Positions 13,701 to 28,222 of a stretch of 64,000 nt of DNA are shown here, in pieces. Below the pieces are notes generated by a model. It was not told the DNA's origin. It worked only from the letters and a program-made list of their open reading frames with translations, and made no database searches. The translations under genes and the position numbers were made by a program. Source of the stretch: Lutjanus erythropterus (lineage: Eukaryota > Chordata > Actinopteri > Lutjaniformes > Lutjanidae); assembly GCA_020091685.1 (NCBI GenBank), contig CM034605.1:13612635-13676634 (forward strand), given 5' to 3'. Numbering within the stretch: the stretch's first letter is position 1; each line of letters starts with the position of its first letter.

Positions 13701-16700
13701 CCCCTTTCTTGCTGAGTCAAGTTGAACTTGGGTGAACTTTGAAGGGGCGGAGTCACAACCTCAACCGATTGCTAAGACATTTGTCTTGGCAGTAGAGCTG
13801 TGGGAATTAACCAATCAATGAATTATTAATTGACTAAAATCAATCACTTACTATTTTAATAATCAATTAATCACTTTGTGTCTTTTTAAGAAAAAAAAGT
13901 CACATTTCTTTGATTTCAGCTTCTTAAATGTGAATATCTTCTCTCTGACAGTAAACTGAATATCTTTGGGTCGTGGACAAAATGAGATATTTGAGGACGT
14001 CACCTTGGACCATTTTCTGACATTTTATGGCCCAAACAACTGTTCCGTTAATTAAGAAAATAGTCGAGAATTAAAAAAATAGAACAGAACAGAAAGTTTA
14101 TCCCCTGGGAGCTAACAATCAACGCAAGAGGAGCAATGACATCACTCTTGGCGTGTGCGCTTTCGGACATAGGACACTTGAATGTGGCCACTTCCTGTAT
14201 CGTTCCAGAAAAGCCATTGTTTCAATTTAAAAGTGTTTCAAACATACACGGTTCAGCCATATTCTAGGTTTTGACCAAGTGTTGTTTAAAGCAATGATTT
14301 TGTAGGCCTGCTTGTGTTTTGACAGTTTTTAATGTTTGACAACTTCGATTCTTTTGTTAATAGAAAAAAAAGATTTTGTAGAAAAAGGGTGTTCTGTTTT
14401 TGTTTTTTTTGTTTTTTTAGGAAAATGTTGCTGATTATACCGTTAACTTTTTTAATGTAACAAAGGTGAAATTTTAAAGGGAGCATTCAACTGTTTTCTG
14501 AGTCTTTCGGGGAGGCAGAATCATGCTACGCTGACTTATTGTTGGCTCCATACCATTTTTGTGTGCTCTGTTAAGTGATCACAGGCTTGCTGCAAACACC
14601 TGACCATATATCATGTGGACTGATTTTAGACTCCATACTAAAACTGTAGAAGACATTTTATGGAGTGATGATAACCTCCCTGTTGACAGTTTCATTAACT
14701 TTCATCATGTTGAGTTACTGCATCATGCCGGTACTTTAACACTCACCCAGTGATTGCTGGTGTTTGTGATTTCTTGACTCTGCTGAAGCCAGGTGTGGTC
14801 GGGCAACTATTTCATTAACTATCTATCTATTCTCTACTCAACTTTGATTTTTTATGGAAAAGGGAGAAAGTGGACTGAGGCAGATGAAAGCAGGGAGACA
14901 GCAGGACTTCAATGATCGTCATGGTTTCATCAAACCACTTTGAACCAAGCAGCACGGTACAGCAGGTGCAGCTTCCTCGAAAAGATTAAACCACAGCCTA
15001 GATCAGCATGTTTTGACATTGAATTTTGTATTTAGTGTGGGAATAATCACCGCCAGGAAAAACAGCCTTCAGTGCAGGGTACTAAAACTCAAACCGGCTT
15101 GGAGCCATCGATGGTATTGACATCTCACGGGGGGCCACTTCAATATTCAAGTACTGCAAGACAGCGCGATATTTCTGAATATTTACTCTTTGTTTCCATT
15201 ACTGAAATATTTTTTGTCATATTTAACAAAAAAAAAAGCAAGTTTCATGTCTGTCTGGTAATAATGTCATGTCAGTGTAACTGGTAATAATAATAATTGT
15301 CATGAAAGCTTGATATTCTCTCAGACGATATCATATTGTGAAAATCTACTAATACTGATGCAACTCTAGATGAGATTCACCTTATTTATAAGGAAAAAAA
15401 GTCAGCTAGAGCAGGTGGGACAAGAATCATAACAACATTAGGTCAGTTTTTATATATAAATTGTGGCTGGGTGGTTGCAGCCACCTGACCAGTGCATGAA
15501 GTGTTTGGACTGCTGAAAAAAAAGCCAAGAAAGGGATGGGACAGGAGTCATTCTTCCAGGATCGGAAGAGGACAGGATTGCTTTTTTTACTCTGTGGTGA
15601 GAGTGGGATAGGACAGGAGTATTTTTGTGGCAATGCGAAGTGACAAGAGTGAAAACTCGAGGCTAAACTCCATTAATCTGCTTGTATAACACTTCCTGCT
15701 CAGTTGTAGAGCAACACAAAACCATTCTGTTTGGTTGTCTTACCCCTTTGACTCCCTTCAGGTCTCCTTTCAGCAGGCTGTCCAGAGGAAAGGTGATGAT
15801 GTTGTTCATGTTCTGGAACTGGAGGAAGGTTACGAGAGAGACAAGATAAGAGTTGAAAGGTTACGTCAGAGGATTTAGACCAGCAGGTGAGTGAAAGTCG
15901 GCGCCACCCAACGCCTCTGAGAGGTAATCCTGTTAGTGTCCTGTGTGGCTGATGTTTCAGTGTGTGTGTGTGTGTGCAAGCAGTGTGTAAAACGGGCATC
16001 AGGCAGTTTATATTCTTTTATCTCCAGTAAATGATGATAATAAGAGGCTAAATGAGGTAAAAAATAATGAAATGACATCAGGAAACACCCATTACTGAAG
16101 CAATGAAGAAAGTCTCTCTTCTGCCTTAAAGTCTGCACCTTTAGCATTATTTCCACCATCTTTTAATCACTGCAAAAATCAAATTTTCACATCATTAAAG
16201 TCAAAAATATAAAAAGATCCATTATGAGACTCCCCCATTTCCTTTTACACCGAAGGCCAGCCTCTGTGTGCAAGGCTGCACATGTAATCTAGGAAGCTTG
16301 CTAAGCTTTGAGAGATTACATCTTCACATCCAGGTCAGGCCGCAGCTCATATTTCTTTAATATAATGTGTTGAGATAACATTAATACAGAATCTCAAGCT
16401 CCTGGTCTGAGTCGATACAGTGTCCTGGGGCAGCGATGGACCTCACATGACAGTGTCAAATTTTTCTAATAAAGCTTTGGCTTCGATACAGACCCTGTCT
16501 TTAGCAGAGCGGGATCAGGTTGAATTAGATCCAGCTGATATTTGGTGTTGCAGTGGATCTTTGGACATCTCACTGGAAAAATAGGGCTACCTCCTGAGGG
16601 CTTTACGTTCCAGATGGACCCGGTTTGTGCTCTATGTGTGTGCGGTTGTGTGTTTGAGAACACACACACACAGACTCCAGAGGATAGAGACAATTAGGGA

Positions 16701-16793
16701 CAGGATGGAAATCTTTCTTTGTCCCAGAGGAATTTTACCTCCCCCCTATACTCGCTCCATGAATACACACATTTACACACACACACACATACA

Positions 16794-16834
<41 letters not shown>

Positions 16835-18453
16835 AGCATGGACTCACCAGGTTTTTGAAGAGCGCAGTGAGCTCCTTGGTAAAGACTGAGAACTTCAGGA
16901 AAGCTGAACCAAGATCAGGATCATCTCTGTACACACAGTTTTCTCCAAACTTCTCCAGAGCCTGAGTATACTGCTCCTCATTCTCTACATGAGCTGGAAA
17001 ACACAGAAACACACACATACACACAGATCAGCTTTGACGGTAGAAGGTCTTTCGCTCTCTGGTCATTATATGTCAAAAATCAATCACGTGATATTAATAA
17101 TGCATGGAAGTCTTTCAGTGCACAAAGATGAACTTTTCCAGCTGGTCAGTCCTTCCATTACAGTTCAGAGTAGGGCTGCATGATACGGTAAAAAAGTCAG
17201 TTTGTGATTATTTGGACTGAGATTGTGATGGTGATATGCAATACAATTAGTGGGAATGATACTTTTTGCAGTACAATATTCATTTTTACCGAAAAAACAT
17301 GATGTGACATTTTTTTGCATTTTCTTATTTCATATGGAGAACAAGATTTTCAGGCCATGGTATCTATGCCGTTTATTCCCATTTTTCCTTTTTCAAAAAA
17401 CTGTGATCTGGCTATGGTTCTGCGATTCGGATATTTCACTTGGCCATACTGCAGTTTCGATAATATTTTTCCTCAGAGAAGAAAGCGCTGCCCACCACTG
17501 ACTGGGGCGTTATCCTGGTCTTGGAATGTAGACTTTCAGGCAAACATGTGCCTGAGGGTGCGTGGCTGTGACCAGCGCTATTGTGGTTGTGATAGGATCG
17601 TCATGCAGAGCATGTGTGTGAATATGATCAGCACAGAAAGAGATTTGTGACAAATGCGTGACCGGCCGGCTTAGTTTTGGTCTTCTGCTGGTCGATCAGT
17701 GCATCCATAGCTAGAATATGAACCAAAGGGTGCAATGCCTTGGGGTGTGTGCTACAAGTTTCCTCACTTTGCTGAGAAATCTAGCTAATTTTTCTTTGGA
17801 AACAAAAATCAGAGGTGGCAGGCTGTTGCTGCACAGGGCCACTGTAGTCTGTCCTCATGTCTATTTTCACCTTTTTCCACCCTCTTCTTTTCAATTTCGC
17901 TTGTTGTCCTAAGTGACAAGAAACGCCAGGGGTAACAGAATAACTGATCCCTGTATTAATAACGACTTTACTGAGACAGCGAAACCCAAAGCTGAGACAA
18001 AGAAGACAGACGGCCAAAGAGAAATGAACGACAGCAAAAGAAAACATTAAGCAGAAGATGGACAGGAAGAAGAAAAGAAAAATACACTATCCTGGCCCCA
18101 AACTAAACAAACCTCCAGTCAGTTACCCGCCAGAGGGGAAGCCCATAAACCAGCCGTGACCAGAGTCTGCTAGCGTGTCTAAGGTCGACCTAATCTACCA
18201 CGGGGTTAGGCCTAGATGATTCCACTTAATACACTTCACGCCACACTAGGCAGCTGAAAACAGCTAATGCCACTGGGACAGCGATGGAGCCGGGGATGGA
18301 GCAACGGGGAGCGTTGCTATGACGACCCTCAGAGAGGCGGGGGAGGTTTGAGGGAGGGACTCGAGGAGAAAAAGGGGAGGCGTGTGTAAAACTATGAGGA
18401 CGTAAACACTTAAAGACACCTGCTGCCACATTATGACTCAGCTCTTCCTCAGT

Positions 18454-18531
<78 letters not shown>

Positions 18532-21500
18532 CACACAGACACACACAGGTAGATAAGAGACACAGGTGCACAGATGCGGCAGGTTTATAGATGAAGCAGG
18601 ATAAGCTCTCGTCTCCGCCGCAGAGATATCCATCATGTTATTAAAAGGAGAAAGCTGAAAGCCTCTGAGTCACTACCTGCTTGCCTGCTCACATCAGACA
18701 AATCTAATTTAAACCACCAAATATCAACTGATGCAAGAGGTGAGCTGGATGATAAGGCTCATAGGACTCGCTGCACAAGTGGCAAAGTGAGAGTGTGATC
18801 AGCTCCTTGTATAAATGACCTCAGATAGAAGGTTTTTCCCACTAACAACTAGGAGCGCGCCAGGGCTGCACCTAATGATTATATTTTCGATTAATTAGTG
18901 AGTCTCATCCCTCAAAAACTATTTTAATAAGTAATGATTGATTGTTTAACTCATTTTTAAGGAAAATTATCTGGCTCCAGTGTCTACATGTAAATATTTT
19001 GAGGCTTCTTAGTGTTTGGAAGATTAAATATCTTGCATGGCTTTGTTAAATACTTGATTCTGATTGGTCAGTGATAGCATCCTAACTGTTATGTCTGTGT
19101 AACGGACTGTTGCTATGGACCCAGTTCTAATCACAGACACAGCAATGAAATAATTTTTAAATTAATATTGTGTGTAAAATAATTGATTTTTTTGTACGAA
19201 ACCATGTACTAAGCTGACAAATATAAAAAATAACCCCATTCAGGATGATTCAATCATCTTGTCAGAGTTTATTTTTCAATATTTTTTTTAAATATGTCAA
19301 ATGAGTTTAGGCCTGCAGTTAAGAATAATTTTCATCACCGATTAATCTTTTCATTTTTTTTTAAGTCTATAAAATATTTAAAAAGGGAAAATGCTCATCA
19401 CAACTTCCCAGAGTCCAACAGTCTGAACCCAAAGACTCTTCATTTACAGCAAATCCTCAAATTTAAGAAGCTGGAATCAGCATTTTTGCTTGAAAAATAC
19501 TGAAAGGATTAATCACTTATCAAACTAACTACTAACTAATTTTCTCTCAATTGATTAATTGACTTAAGGTTGCACCTCTAACTGTGATTTTTCACTCTTT
19601 TCTAACATTTTATTGCCCCAACATTTAATCAGTTAATAGAGAAAACAATTAAATAATCCTGATTTTAAGTCGTATTAAAAACAGCTTCCGGTTCAAAGCA
19701 GTGAAATGTGCCATACAGAGAGACACAATAAATTCCAATCATTGTCATGTGTCAGACACTCACCACACTCCCACAGCCTACCGTTCACACATCAGCTCCA
19801 GCTGTTTGACTGTGGCTCTGCCAGGCTGGGAGCCAACAGGGCGGTGGCCTGCTGTTGTTTTTGAAGTGCCACACGAAAGCTCTGACGCTCTGCTACTCAG
19901 CGCCTGCAAACAGCTCAAACCCCTCTGGGCTGCTTAGGGAGCATGTGTGTATTTGTTGTAACATGACCTAAACACATCACACATGCAGCCTCACAGTACG
20001 GAGCAGCTTTGAATCTCAGAGGAGTGCATGACACCAAGTCTGAGCCAGTTTATAAGGAACGTGGCCGGGACAGAAACCGAAAGAAGTGAGACACGAGGGA
20101 TGCCAAAGTAACTCCACGTACTAAAGGCTCCTCGCTGCAGCAGCCCAGGTTCGATACCAGTCCGTGGTCCTTTGCTGCATATCATTCACCCTCTCTACAC
20201 TCTTTCCTGTCATTCCTCAGCCGTACTATCAGACAAAGGCTAAAAGGCCACAAGAATCTTTAAAAGTGAGACGTGAGAATAGATGCAGCCTTTTCTGTAG
20301 TTCACACTGTAAACAAAAGCTGCTAATTCAATGATGCCCTGCACATGTTGCCTAAACATTTCCAATACAGTAAAGCCAGTGTAAAGAAGAAGAAGTGTAA
20401 AGAAACAGTCAGTCAGTCAGTTACAAGACAGTCACTCAGGAACCTACGGCCTTTTCTGAAATGTTTTAACTTTTTGTGAAATGACTTTTATCAGCACTGA
20501 ACATCTTCTATTGCAGCATTTTAATGCTAAAATTACCTAAATACGTGGTTGCGGGCCTTTTCAGCTTGTGACCCCTTAAAACAAAGAGAAATTTCTGCTT
20601 GTGGCCTCTAGTCATCATCAGTAAAATAAAACAAGCTACAATTAGAGCATAGTCTTAAAAAAATAAGCTTAACTTTGCACAGCAGAAATGTGATTTTATC
20701 ATTTTGCCCTCAAATTTATCTTGCAATCTGTTGTGGGGATCTTGACTCCCAGAACTCTAAAACTGTACTTTGGGCACATTTTACATAAAACATACAACTG
20801 GCATTTTGACATCACTCGTATCACCTGATGTCTGTGCTCACAAGGCAGATTAACAAAAAAATATTTGTAATGCATTCACATCTACAGCAGCCTGGTCAGT
20901 GTGGCGGCTGTGGACCGATGTTAGCACCTCCCCTTCTATAACTCTATAAATGTAACCATGTTTTTTTTCTAAATGTTAACACATTTCTCCCACTCTTAAT
21001 GCCAGCAAGTCAAATCTAAAAACATTACCAGTATTTTAAAAAAATATTACGGCTTTATTCCACTGGGCACGGCTGCATCACGTTACCATTGTACCGTCAA
21101 TGCGTCATAAAGAACAATCAATATTTTGGAATATTGGACTTGCATTTTTTTTTTAAATATCTGCATTACATTTTGGCCGCCCTGCTCTCTTACACCTCTG
21201 TTTGCAAATTTTGTGCATTTTCCTTAACTTTAACTGTTAAAAACATCAACAACTGATTAACCATTAATAATTAATGAGATCCCAAGCACGTTTTTTTTCT
21301 CAGTTAAAGTTTTCTCAATGTCAAATGGTCTGCCATTTCTAAACTAACACGACAGTCCAAACCAAAACCTGCGAGATCTGAAGAAATGGTACACAAAATA
21401 TACATGATCAGTTAATGAATTTTTGATCGGTTAAATTCAATTAATCATTAACATCCCTCGCAACAGCCACTGAAAAATCCATATCAGTCCACCACTAATT

Positions 21501-24500
21501 GGGTTGATCTTCCCGGTGTGCTTTGCTTTGCAGAACATAACTAATTAAGAGTTTCATTAGAATCAGAGAGCTTGCCAACTCGGCCTAATTGGTGCTTAAA
21601 TAAAAGTGAATTGCTGTAGACATCCAACAGTCATCATAAGCCAATGTCAGCTCACAGAGAATCTATTATTACACTGAGGGATGATGAGGATGTTTTACAG
21701 GGAAACAGCTGAAAAGCTAAAACAAATCTGTTCTGAGACAAACCTGATATGATTGAAGAAGGACTATCAAATGTATTATGTGTTCAGTATCATTTATAAG
21801 ATAATTATACAGGTATGTTGGCTACTACAGGCCCCTCGTTAGAGTGATGATAATTTCAAATACATTTCCACCAATTAACATTCATGACTATGTTGATATT
21901 CGTTAATTGTAATTTCTGACTTCCAGTATTAACAATGAACTGAAACACTGAGTGTTCAATAGGGCTGCAGCCAACAATTATTTTCATTGTCGTTCTGAGA
22001 CACAGTGTCGAATCATTTTCTCCACTACTCGTTTAGTTGTTTGGTCCATAAAAACTGCCAGAAAATGGTGAAAAATGTTGATCAAAGTCCAAAGCGATGT
22101 CCTTAAATGTCTTGTTTTGTCCACTAGTCTGAGAGCAAAATTACTGAAAATATTCACATTTAAGAAGCTGAAATTTAGAGTTGAGTTTTGATTAAAAAAT
22201 GACTAAAACAGATGAATCAATTATCAAATTATTTGGTGATTATTTCAGAATTTATATTTTTCCTTTCCTCTCTATAACAGTCACTGTAGGGCTTTCGGAG
22301 CCTTTTAATGTTATTATGTCTAAAAACCACCATCATCCACATTTATTTGGTGTAATCTATTGCTACGAAATTTGACTACTTTCATTCAAATTGAAAATAT
22401 TTCCTTTTGAAACAAAACACTGCATGTGGGCGTTTTCCACATCTAAAAACAGCTAAATAAAACACAGTTGCAGACTCAGAAAAATGCTTGAAAAGGTTGT
22501 TTCATGCCAGTAAGTGGTGTGTGTTGACCTCAGGAAATGATGACCTTGTGTTAACTGGAGGACAGAGGCCATGACGCGGTTGAACACACACACACACAAA
22601 CACACATTTCTGCAGCGGACACAAAAGGCCTGATAATACCCGATGTGTGCCACATTCTTTACTGTATCATCCCGCCCAAACACACACACATGCAGGGGGA
22701 AAAAAAAAAATATACAGCTTCCAGGCGTCTGCTGAGGATTATCTAACATCCCAAAGGCTTGTTTTTGCAGCTTCTTCCATCTCTCTCACACACACAGGGT
22801 TTAATCATCAGATAGCAGGCTGGCCTCTGCTTCCTCTCTCCGTCTCTCCCACACTCATTCCCTTACACTCGGCTCCATCGGGCCTGGTCGGCTGACGCTC
22901 TAACGCTCACTAACGCAATGTGAGGCCGACCTCAGATCAATTCCACATCTCTCTGTGGACTCTATGAAAACAACTGGACTCCACGGCCACTTCATATGAC
23001 CACTGGCTTCACCAAGAAAACAGAGTCTGGTTGACTTTTACACACAGGAGACAAAAACCAAGAATTACAGTGCGTGTGAAAGACAAATAAATGAGAATAT
23101 TAATCAATGTATATAATGTCTGATTGACAATTTGGAGAACACGCTCATTTGCTGTTTTGCTAAAAGTTGCAAGAGATGAGAGGATAAATACACTGTTATA
23201 TGTCAGTACTAATTACCTGTTAAAAAATGTAGTCAGTAGCCTAATCCAGGTATCACAATATTAAAGTAATGTAACTTAACTACCTGCTGTTACTTTTGGA
23301 TCACCTCAGCATCAATATGGTGAATTTCTTTTAGCCTTATATAATGTTTTGTGTTCATTGTCGGTTTAGTAATTGTTTGTCCAGATATTCTTTCTTTCTT
23401 ACTTGGTTATGTGTGAATGTATGTTTAGATGAATAGCTGTAATTATGCACATTAAAATCTACTTTATTAGCACTCGGTCTGTGTAGCTGATGTTAGCCGT
23501 TGGTGTGTGGAGCTAATTTTAGTGGTAAGTCTGTGTAGTAACTTTAGCAACATTAGTGGCACTGGGCGTGATAGTATATTGTTCTTATTTTAAAATTGTA
23601 ATCTTGCCAATAATCCCAATTTTTTACTAAATAAAACTTAATTGATTGCAATATTTTTCTGTACCTGTGAAGGAATACAGTTACCTAATTACACAATCCT
23701 GTTACATGCAATCTGTTTCTCCCCAAGCCGACAGGTAAGGATGGATTACATTTTGGATCTGCTTCTAAGTTGGTAAACGACCCAAATCTGTTAACCTCAG
23801 CTGCCAACGAATCCCCTATCCAAGCTTTCATTCGCAGTCTCTTAGATCTCTGTTTTTCTCACACTCCATCTCCAAAGGAAAAAAGACAAATACAAACATG
23901 TTCTGACTCAACAACACAGTTGTTAGCAAGGCTGACTGAACTTGGCAAACTGTCTCAACTTAAAAGTACCAAAGTGTAGATACACTTCACCACAGTCAAT
24001 AAAGCAAATGCAAAAATGCTTGATTAAACATTTAATTAATGTAAATGATGTTAAATAAATCCCTTTCAAACCCAGATCTAGAAAAAATGACTATTTATGT
24101 GGTTTTGCTCACAATAATTGGCAGTTATTATTTTTTATAATTGATTAATCATTGAAATCTTTTTTCATGTTCAAATATGGAGATTTATTGCTTTTCTCTG
24201 TTTTATTATAAGAATAAACTTAATATCTTGGGGTTGGTGGACAAACAAGACATTTAAAGACATCATGTTGGTCTTTGAGAAACTGGGATGGACATCTTTC
24301 ACTATTTTCTGACATTTTGTTTCACGGTTGACTAACGGTTGTAAAAGCACTTTGAGTAGTCAATGGACTAGAAAAGCACTATGAACATGCATCAAATCCA
24401 TTCCCCAACTGAGCGATGTCTTCATTACCCATCAAACAAACTATTTAGACAAACTATTTATTTCATAAGAAATTCAGATTGAGGATTGAGATTTGATAAG

Positions 24501-27500
24501 CGGATTTGAAACTACATTAAGGTTTGATGAAATGCGATCAAACTCCCTGTAAAAACACATTTTTTTGTTTTTACACAAGAAAAAAATGTTAATTATGCTT
24601 TACAAGTGCTGGTAAGCAGATTTTTTACCTTTGGACAGAACCAGACAGGCTGATTCCCCCTGCTTCCAGTCTTTATACCAAGTTAAGCAGCTCATACATT
24701 CACGAGAGTGATATCAATCTTCTCACATAGCTCTTAAGACAGAAAGCCAATAAGCACATTTTCCAGAATGTCGAGAAGAAAGTTCAAATGGAAGACAGAA
24801 CCACCTCTGTTCATACAAGTTCCTCATTTAAAGGAATATTTGAGTCTCCTTCCTCTTTATTTCAGTGTCTCCTCCGGGTCCTTTTCCTCTCTCGTCCAGG
24901 CAGTTTAATTACATTACAACATTACAAGTCTTAGTTTCTTGGATACCTGCAGCAGCCAGGAGATAAATATGTGTTATGAGTGTGTGTGTGTGTGTGTGCA
25001 GCAGTGATTCAAAGGATATGACCAGATCAGAGGCCATCAAATTCAGCATTTTCCTGATGCAACATGGGCCGAGTGCTGCATTATTCAGCAACTCCATCAG
25101 GCCATCCTGCCCACCTATAGGTACAACAGCTGGAATGCAGCATTCACTCGTCTGCCTCGAGTCGTTATCTGTTCAGCAGCTTTGGCGGGCCTGTCCTCGC
25201 AGCTCTGCTCCATCAGCTCCAGGTTCTTCAGGGGGTTTGAGATGCTGCTGCTGCTGCTGCTGGTTTATTCATCAAAACCCACAAGCTGACAACCTGACAG
25301 GTCCCTGCCTGCAGCAACACTGGCCTCTCCTGCTCATCTATGCAGCTTTTCCCCCGTATTTTTTCATCCTCACCTCTTTCACTCTCATTTCCCATCTTTT
25401 TCTGACTCGCTGGTACAAGCTTACATTGCTTGCTCAGCCTCTCCGGTTCTCCCCAGCGGGGTAATTGTTGCAATCTTGTTTATTTTTCATCACTATTCTG
25501 ACCAAACCACCATCCTCCCCGCACCCTCTCCACCCTCATCATTACTATTCCTCAATTCATTGCCGAAAATATCCTTGCAGGGTTTGTGCTCGACAGTCAG
25601 GAGTGTTATTCTCTCAGTATTGACGCAGGCAGTGTTGAGGCTCCCTGTTGTGCGTCTCATTATTCAGGCTTTTTTCTTTCCAGCATCCTCTCTGAAGAAC
25701 ATTCATAAAACTCTCTGCTTTCACTCTTTTTCTCTAAGATTTGCTTTAGATACTGGAACAGCTTTCCTACATGTCAGTATCTGCAGTCAGGGCATGTTGT
25801 CATTTAATTTCTGCAACAACAGATGATCTGAGACACGATAATATGCAATAATTTCCTTAAAAAACAATGTATAGATTCACATAAAAATAATCCCTTTCAA
25901 TCATCATAAATCCTTCTGATTCTACCTTTAAGTCCTACCTAAGTCATTTCATATTTTCTAATAGTTTTCATTAATTATTTTATTTCTTTGGAAGTACTCA
26001 GGCCTTGCAAACTTATGCTGACATAATCAAGATGCAGTGTGTCTATTGGAGCTCATATTTGCTTGAGACCTTACCAGTGTGTACTCAAGATTTAGTGTCA
26101 CTTTTATATTTTTACAGATATTCTAATGCATGATGTACAATGTTGTAGTTTCATTAACTGCTGATTGATTTGAAAAGTCCCAGTTAATTAACTCGTACTG
26201 ATTGTGTTGCTTTAACCCAAATAAATGCAGACATGATGTGTGATGTATTACATTTTTTTAAGCTTACACTGATGGATTTGTCATCATAAAGAAGTAAATG
26301 GAAACCAGGGGATTCCTGGAATAAACAAGTGCAAATTTGCAACAGCTGCGAACCACGTAAGCACATGTATCCGTGTGTTCATGAATTCACACAAACACAC
26401 ACAATCTCACGAACACTTGACCTCTGTTGCAAATTTCAGCCTCATACATAGAGAGCTGCGACTGTGTATGTGCCATCTACAAACTTTGGTCACGTTGCAT
26501 GAATGCATCTTTTTGTTACAGGTGACACCCGCAACCACACTCCCTGTTTGCCATTTGTCATGAACAATTAATCAGCTGTCCTTTGCCACCTGACCAGCTG
26601 TTCCCTAAAATCTTTGGATCTTTGGATTCATCTGGAAGGTTCTGCAACTTTTTACAAAAGGTGATTTCCATTGCAACACCCCATTTTAGCCAACTGGGAT
26701 TAACACAAACACACACCTTTAAAATGTTTGCAGACCAAACAAGAGACTGTGCTATAGAGCTCCTGTTTGCAGCTAAAAATACTAAAATGATTTTGAGAAC
26801 AGCAGCTTGGTTTATGTAATGGTTAGCTGCGGTGTTAAACCTGAACTATTTGGTTTTTTTTACCCTGTGGGAGCAGCATAAGAACCTGTAAAGACAACAG
26901 TGACATATTTATCACCTAGTTGTGATGGCAAACTTGAGTTGCTTGTTTTCACATTCAGCAGATATAGAGCAACATAAGACTTAATTCTAAAGTCATCTTT
27001 TCAGTCATCTGATGAATGCAGGTCAAATAGTCACTTTTTTATCTCTGTTTTTGGTTTCCACCAACTCTTGAGAGAAGTATCCGGCTCTTTAGCTGCTAAA
27101 TGCTCCACTGTGTTCACCAGCTAGTCGTCAACTTTGTCTGTCTGGAGTTGCTGGACAGGTTGTGTACAGACGGTTTACTTTGCTGAAAACAGCCGTTTGA
27201 GAGTGAGAATGAACTCAATAGAACTGCAATGATCTGTTTGAGTATTTTTTTAATGCCATAATTCTGTAATTCCAGGTTCTTAAAGTTGAATATTTTCTGT
27301 TTTATTAGTGACAGCAGACTAAATGTATTTTTGTTGTGGACAAAACAAGACACTTAAGGACATCATGTTGCTTCCTTCATCATTTTCAAACATATTATTG
27401 ACCAATCAACTAATCGATTATTGACAATAAAAATATTTTTTTAGTTGCAAAACCAAAACAATGAGCTGAAAGACACTGAAACGCTCTGTAGGGCTGAAGA

Positions 27501-28189
27501 GAACTGCAAGATCAAGTACAGTAATAACTCTCTGTGGGTTCATCTGTAAAATGACCCCCTTTCACATTACATGAAGTCATTGATCTAATGTTAATTTAAA
27601 ATATTGATTAGTGCAGCTTATGTGTACAGTATCTGTAGTAAATGGGCTAAAGCAGCAGATTACAGTCTATATTTGGATAATATATCATACATTTTACATC
27701 CATGCACACGTCTCTGTCTCATGTTCTGTAGACAAAAGGTCGACACAGGCATTAAACACAGACCTTAATGGAGTCATCGTGGTTGTATTCAAAACTGTGA
27801 GTCTGGGCTGCTAGAGGTCAAGGTGACCTCAGTCAACATTTCCACAAACAAAACAGTGTTTCTACTGTAAACGTGAACAGTAATCTGGACAAGCTTCACG
27901 CTTCAAGTCAAAAAGGTCGATTTGCTTCCTCCTAGTTTTTCCTACAGCAGATAATCTTGTTCATGATAAAAACAAATCTCAATGGCCTGAAACACCTGCA
28001 ATGTGTACCTATCGACACTGACCAAAAAATGCAAATGAAGGTAATTTATCCACAGCAGGGGCGTTTATTCTGGCAGCGTGAGAAAACTGTACAAGTTAAT
28101 CTTATAAATGCACACCTGCACAGTATCAGCCTTGTCATGTCATGTCAAAAAGAGGTTCTGAGTCTGGCAGACACACAAAAAGACAATAT

Positions 28190-28222
<33 letters not shown>

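Larger units (their letters stand above)
7355..15743 (-). other. asap2 intron 4
   Basis: About 8.4 kb. It holds three copies of dispersed family A, a TAGGGCTGCA-type element, a SINE, a second T-rich element fragment and purine-rich low-complexity DNA (about 8750-9000 and 12,210-12,440). Long open frames across the purine-rich tracts look like low-complexity artefacts. Confidence 0.7.

Noticed and set aside
18456-18547. CRISPR-like repetition
   Set aside because: Simple dinucleotide repeat without spacers, in a vertebrate genome.
18226-18636. 136-codon minus-strand open frame with a Val-Cys run
   Set aside because: The run is the translated CA microsatellite, and no family similarity is seen on either side.
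20140-20165. tRNA-like B box GGTTCGATACC as a tRNA gene
   Set aside because: No cloverleaf can be closed around it. It lies inside a SINE with target duplications.
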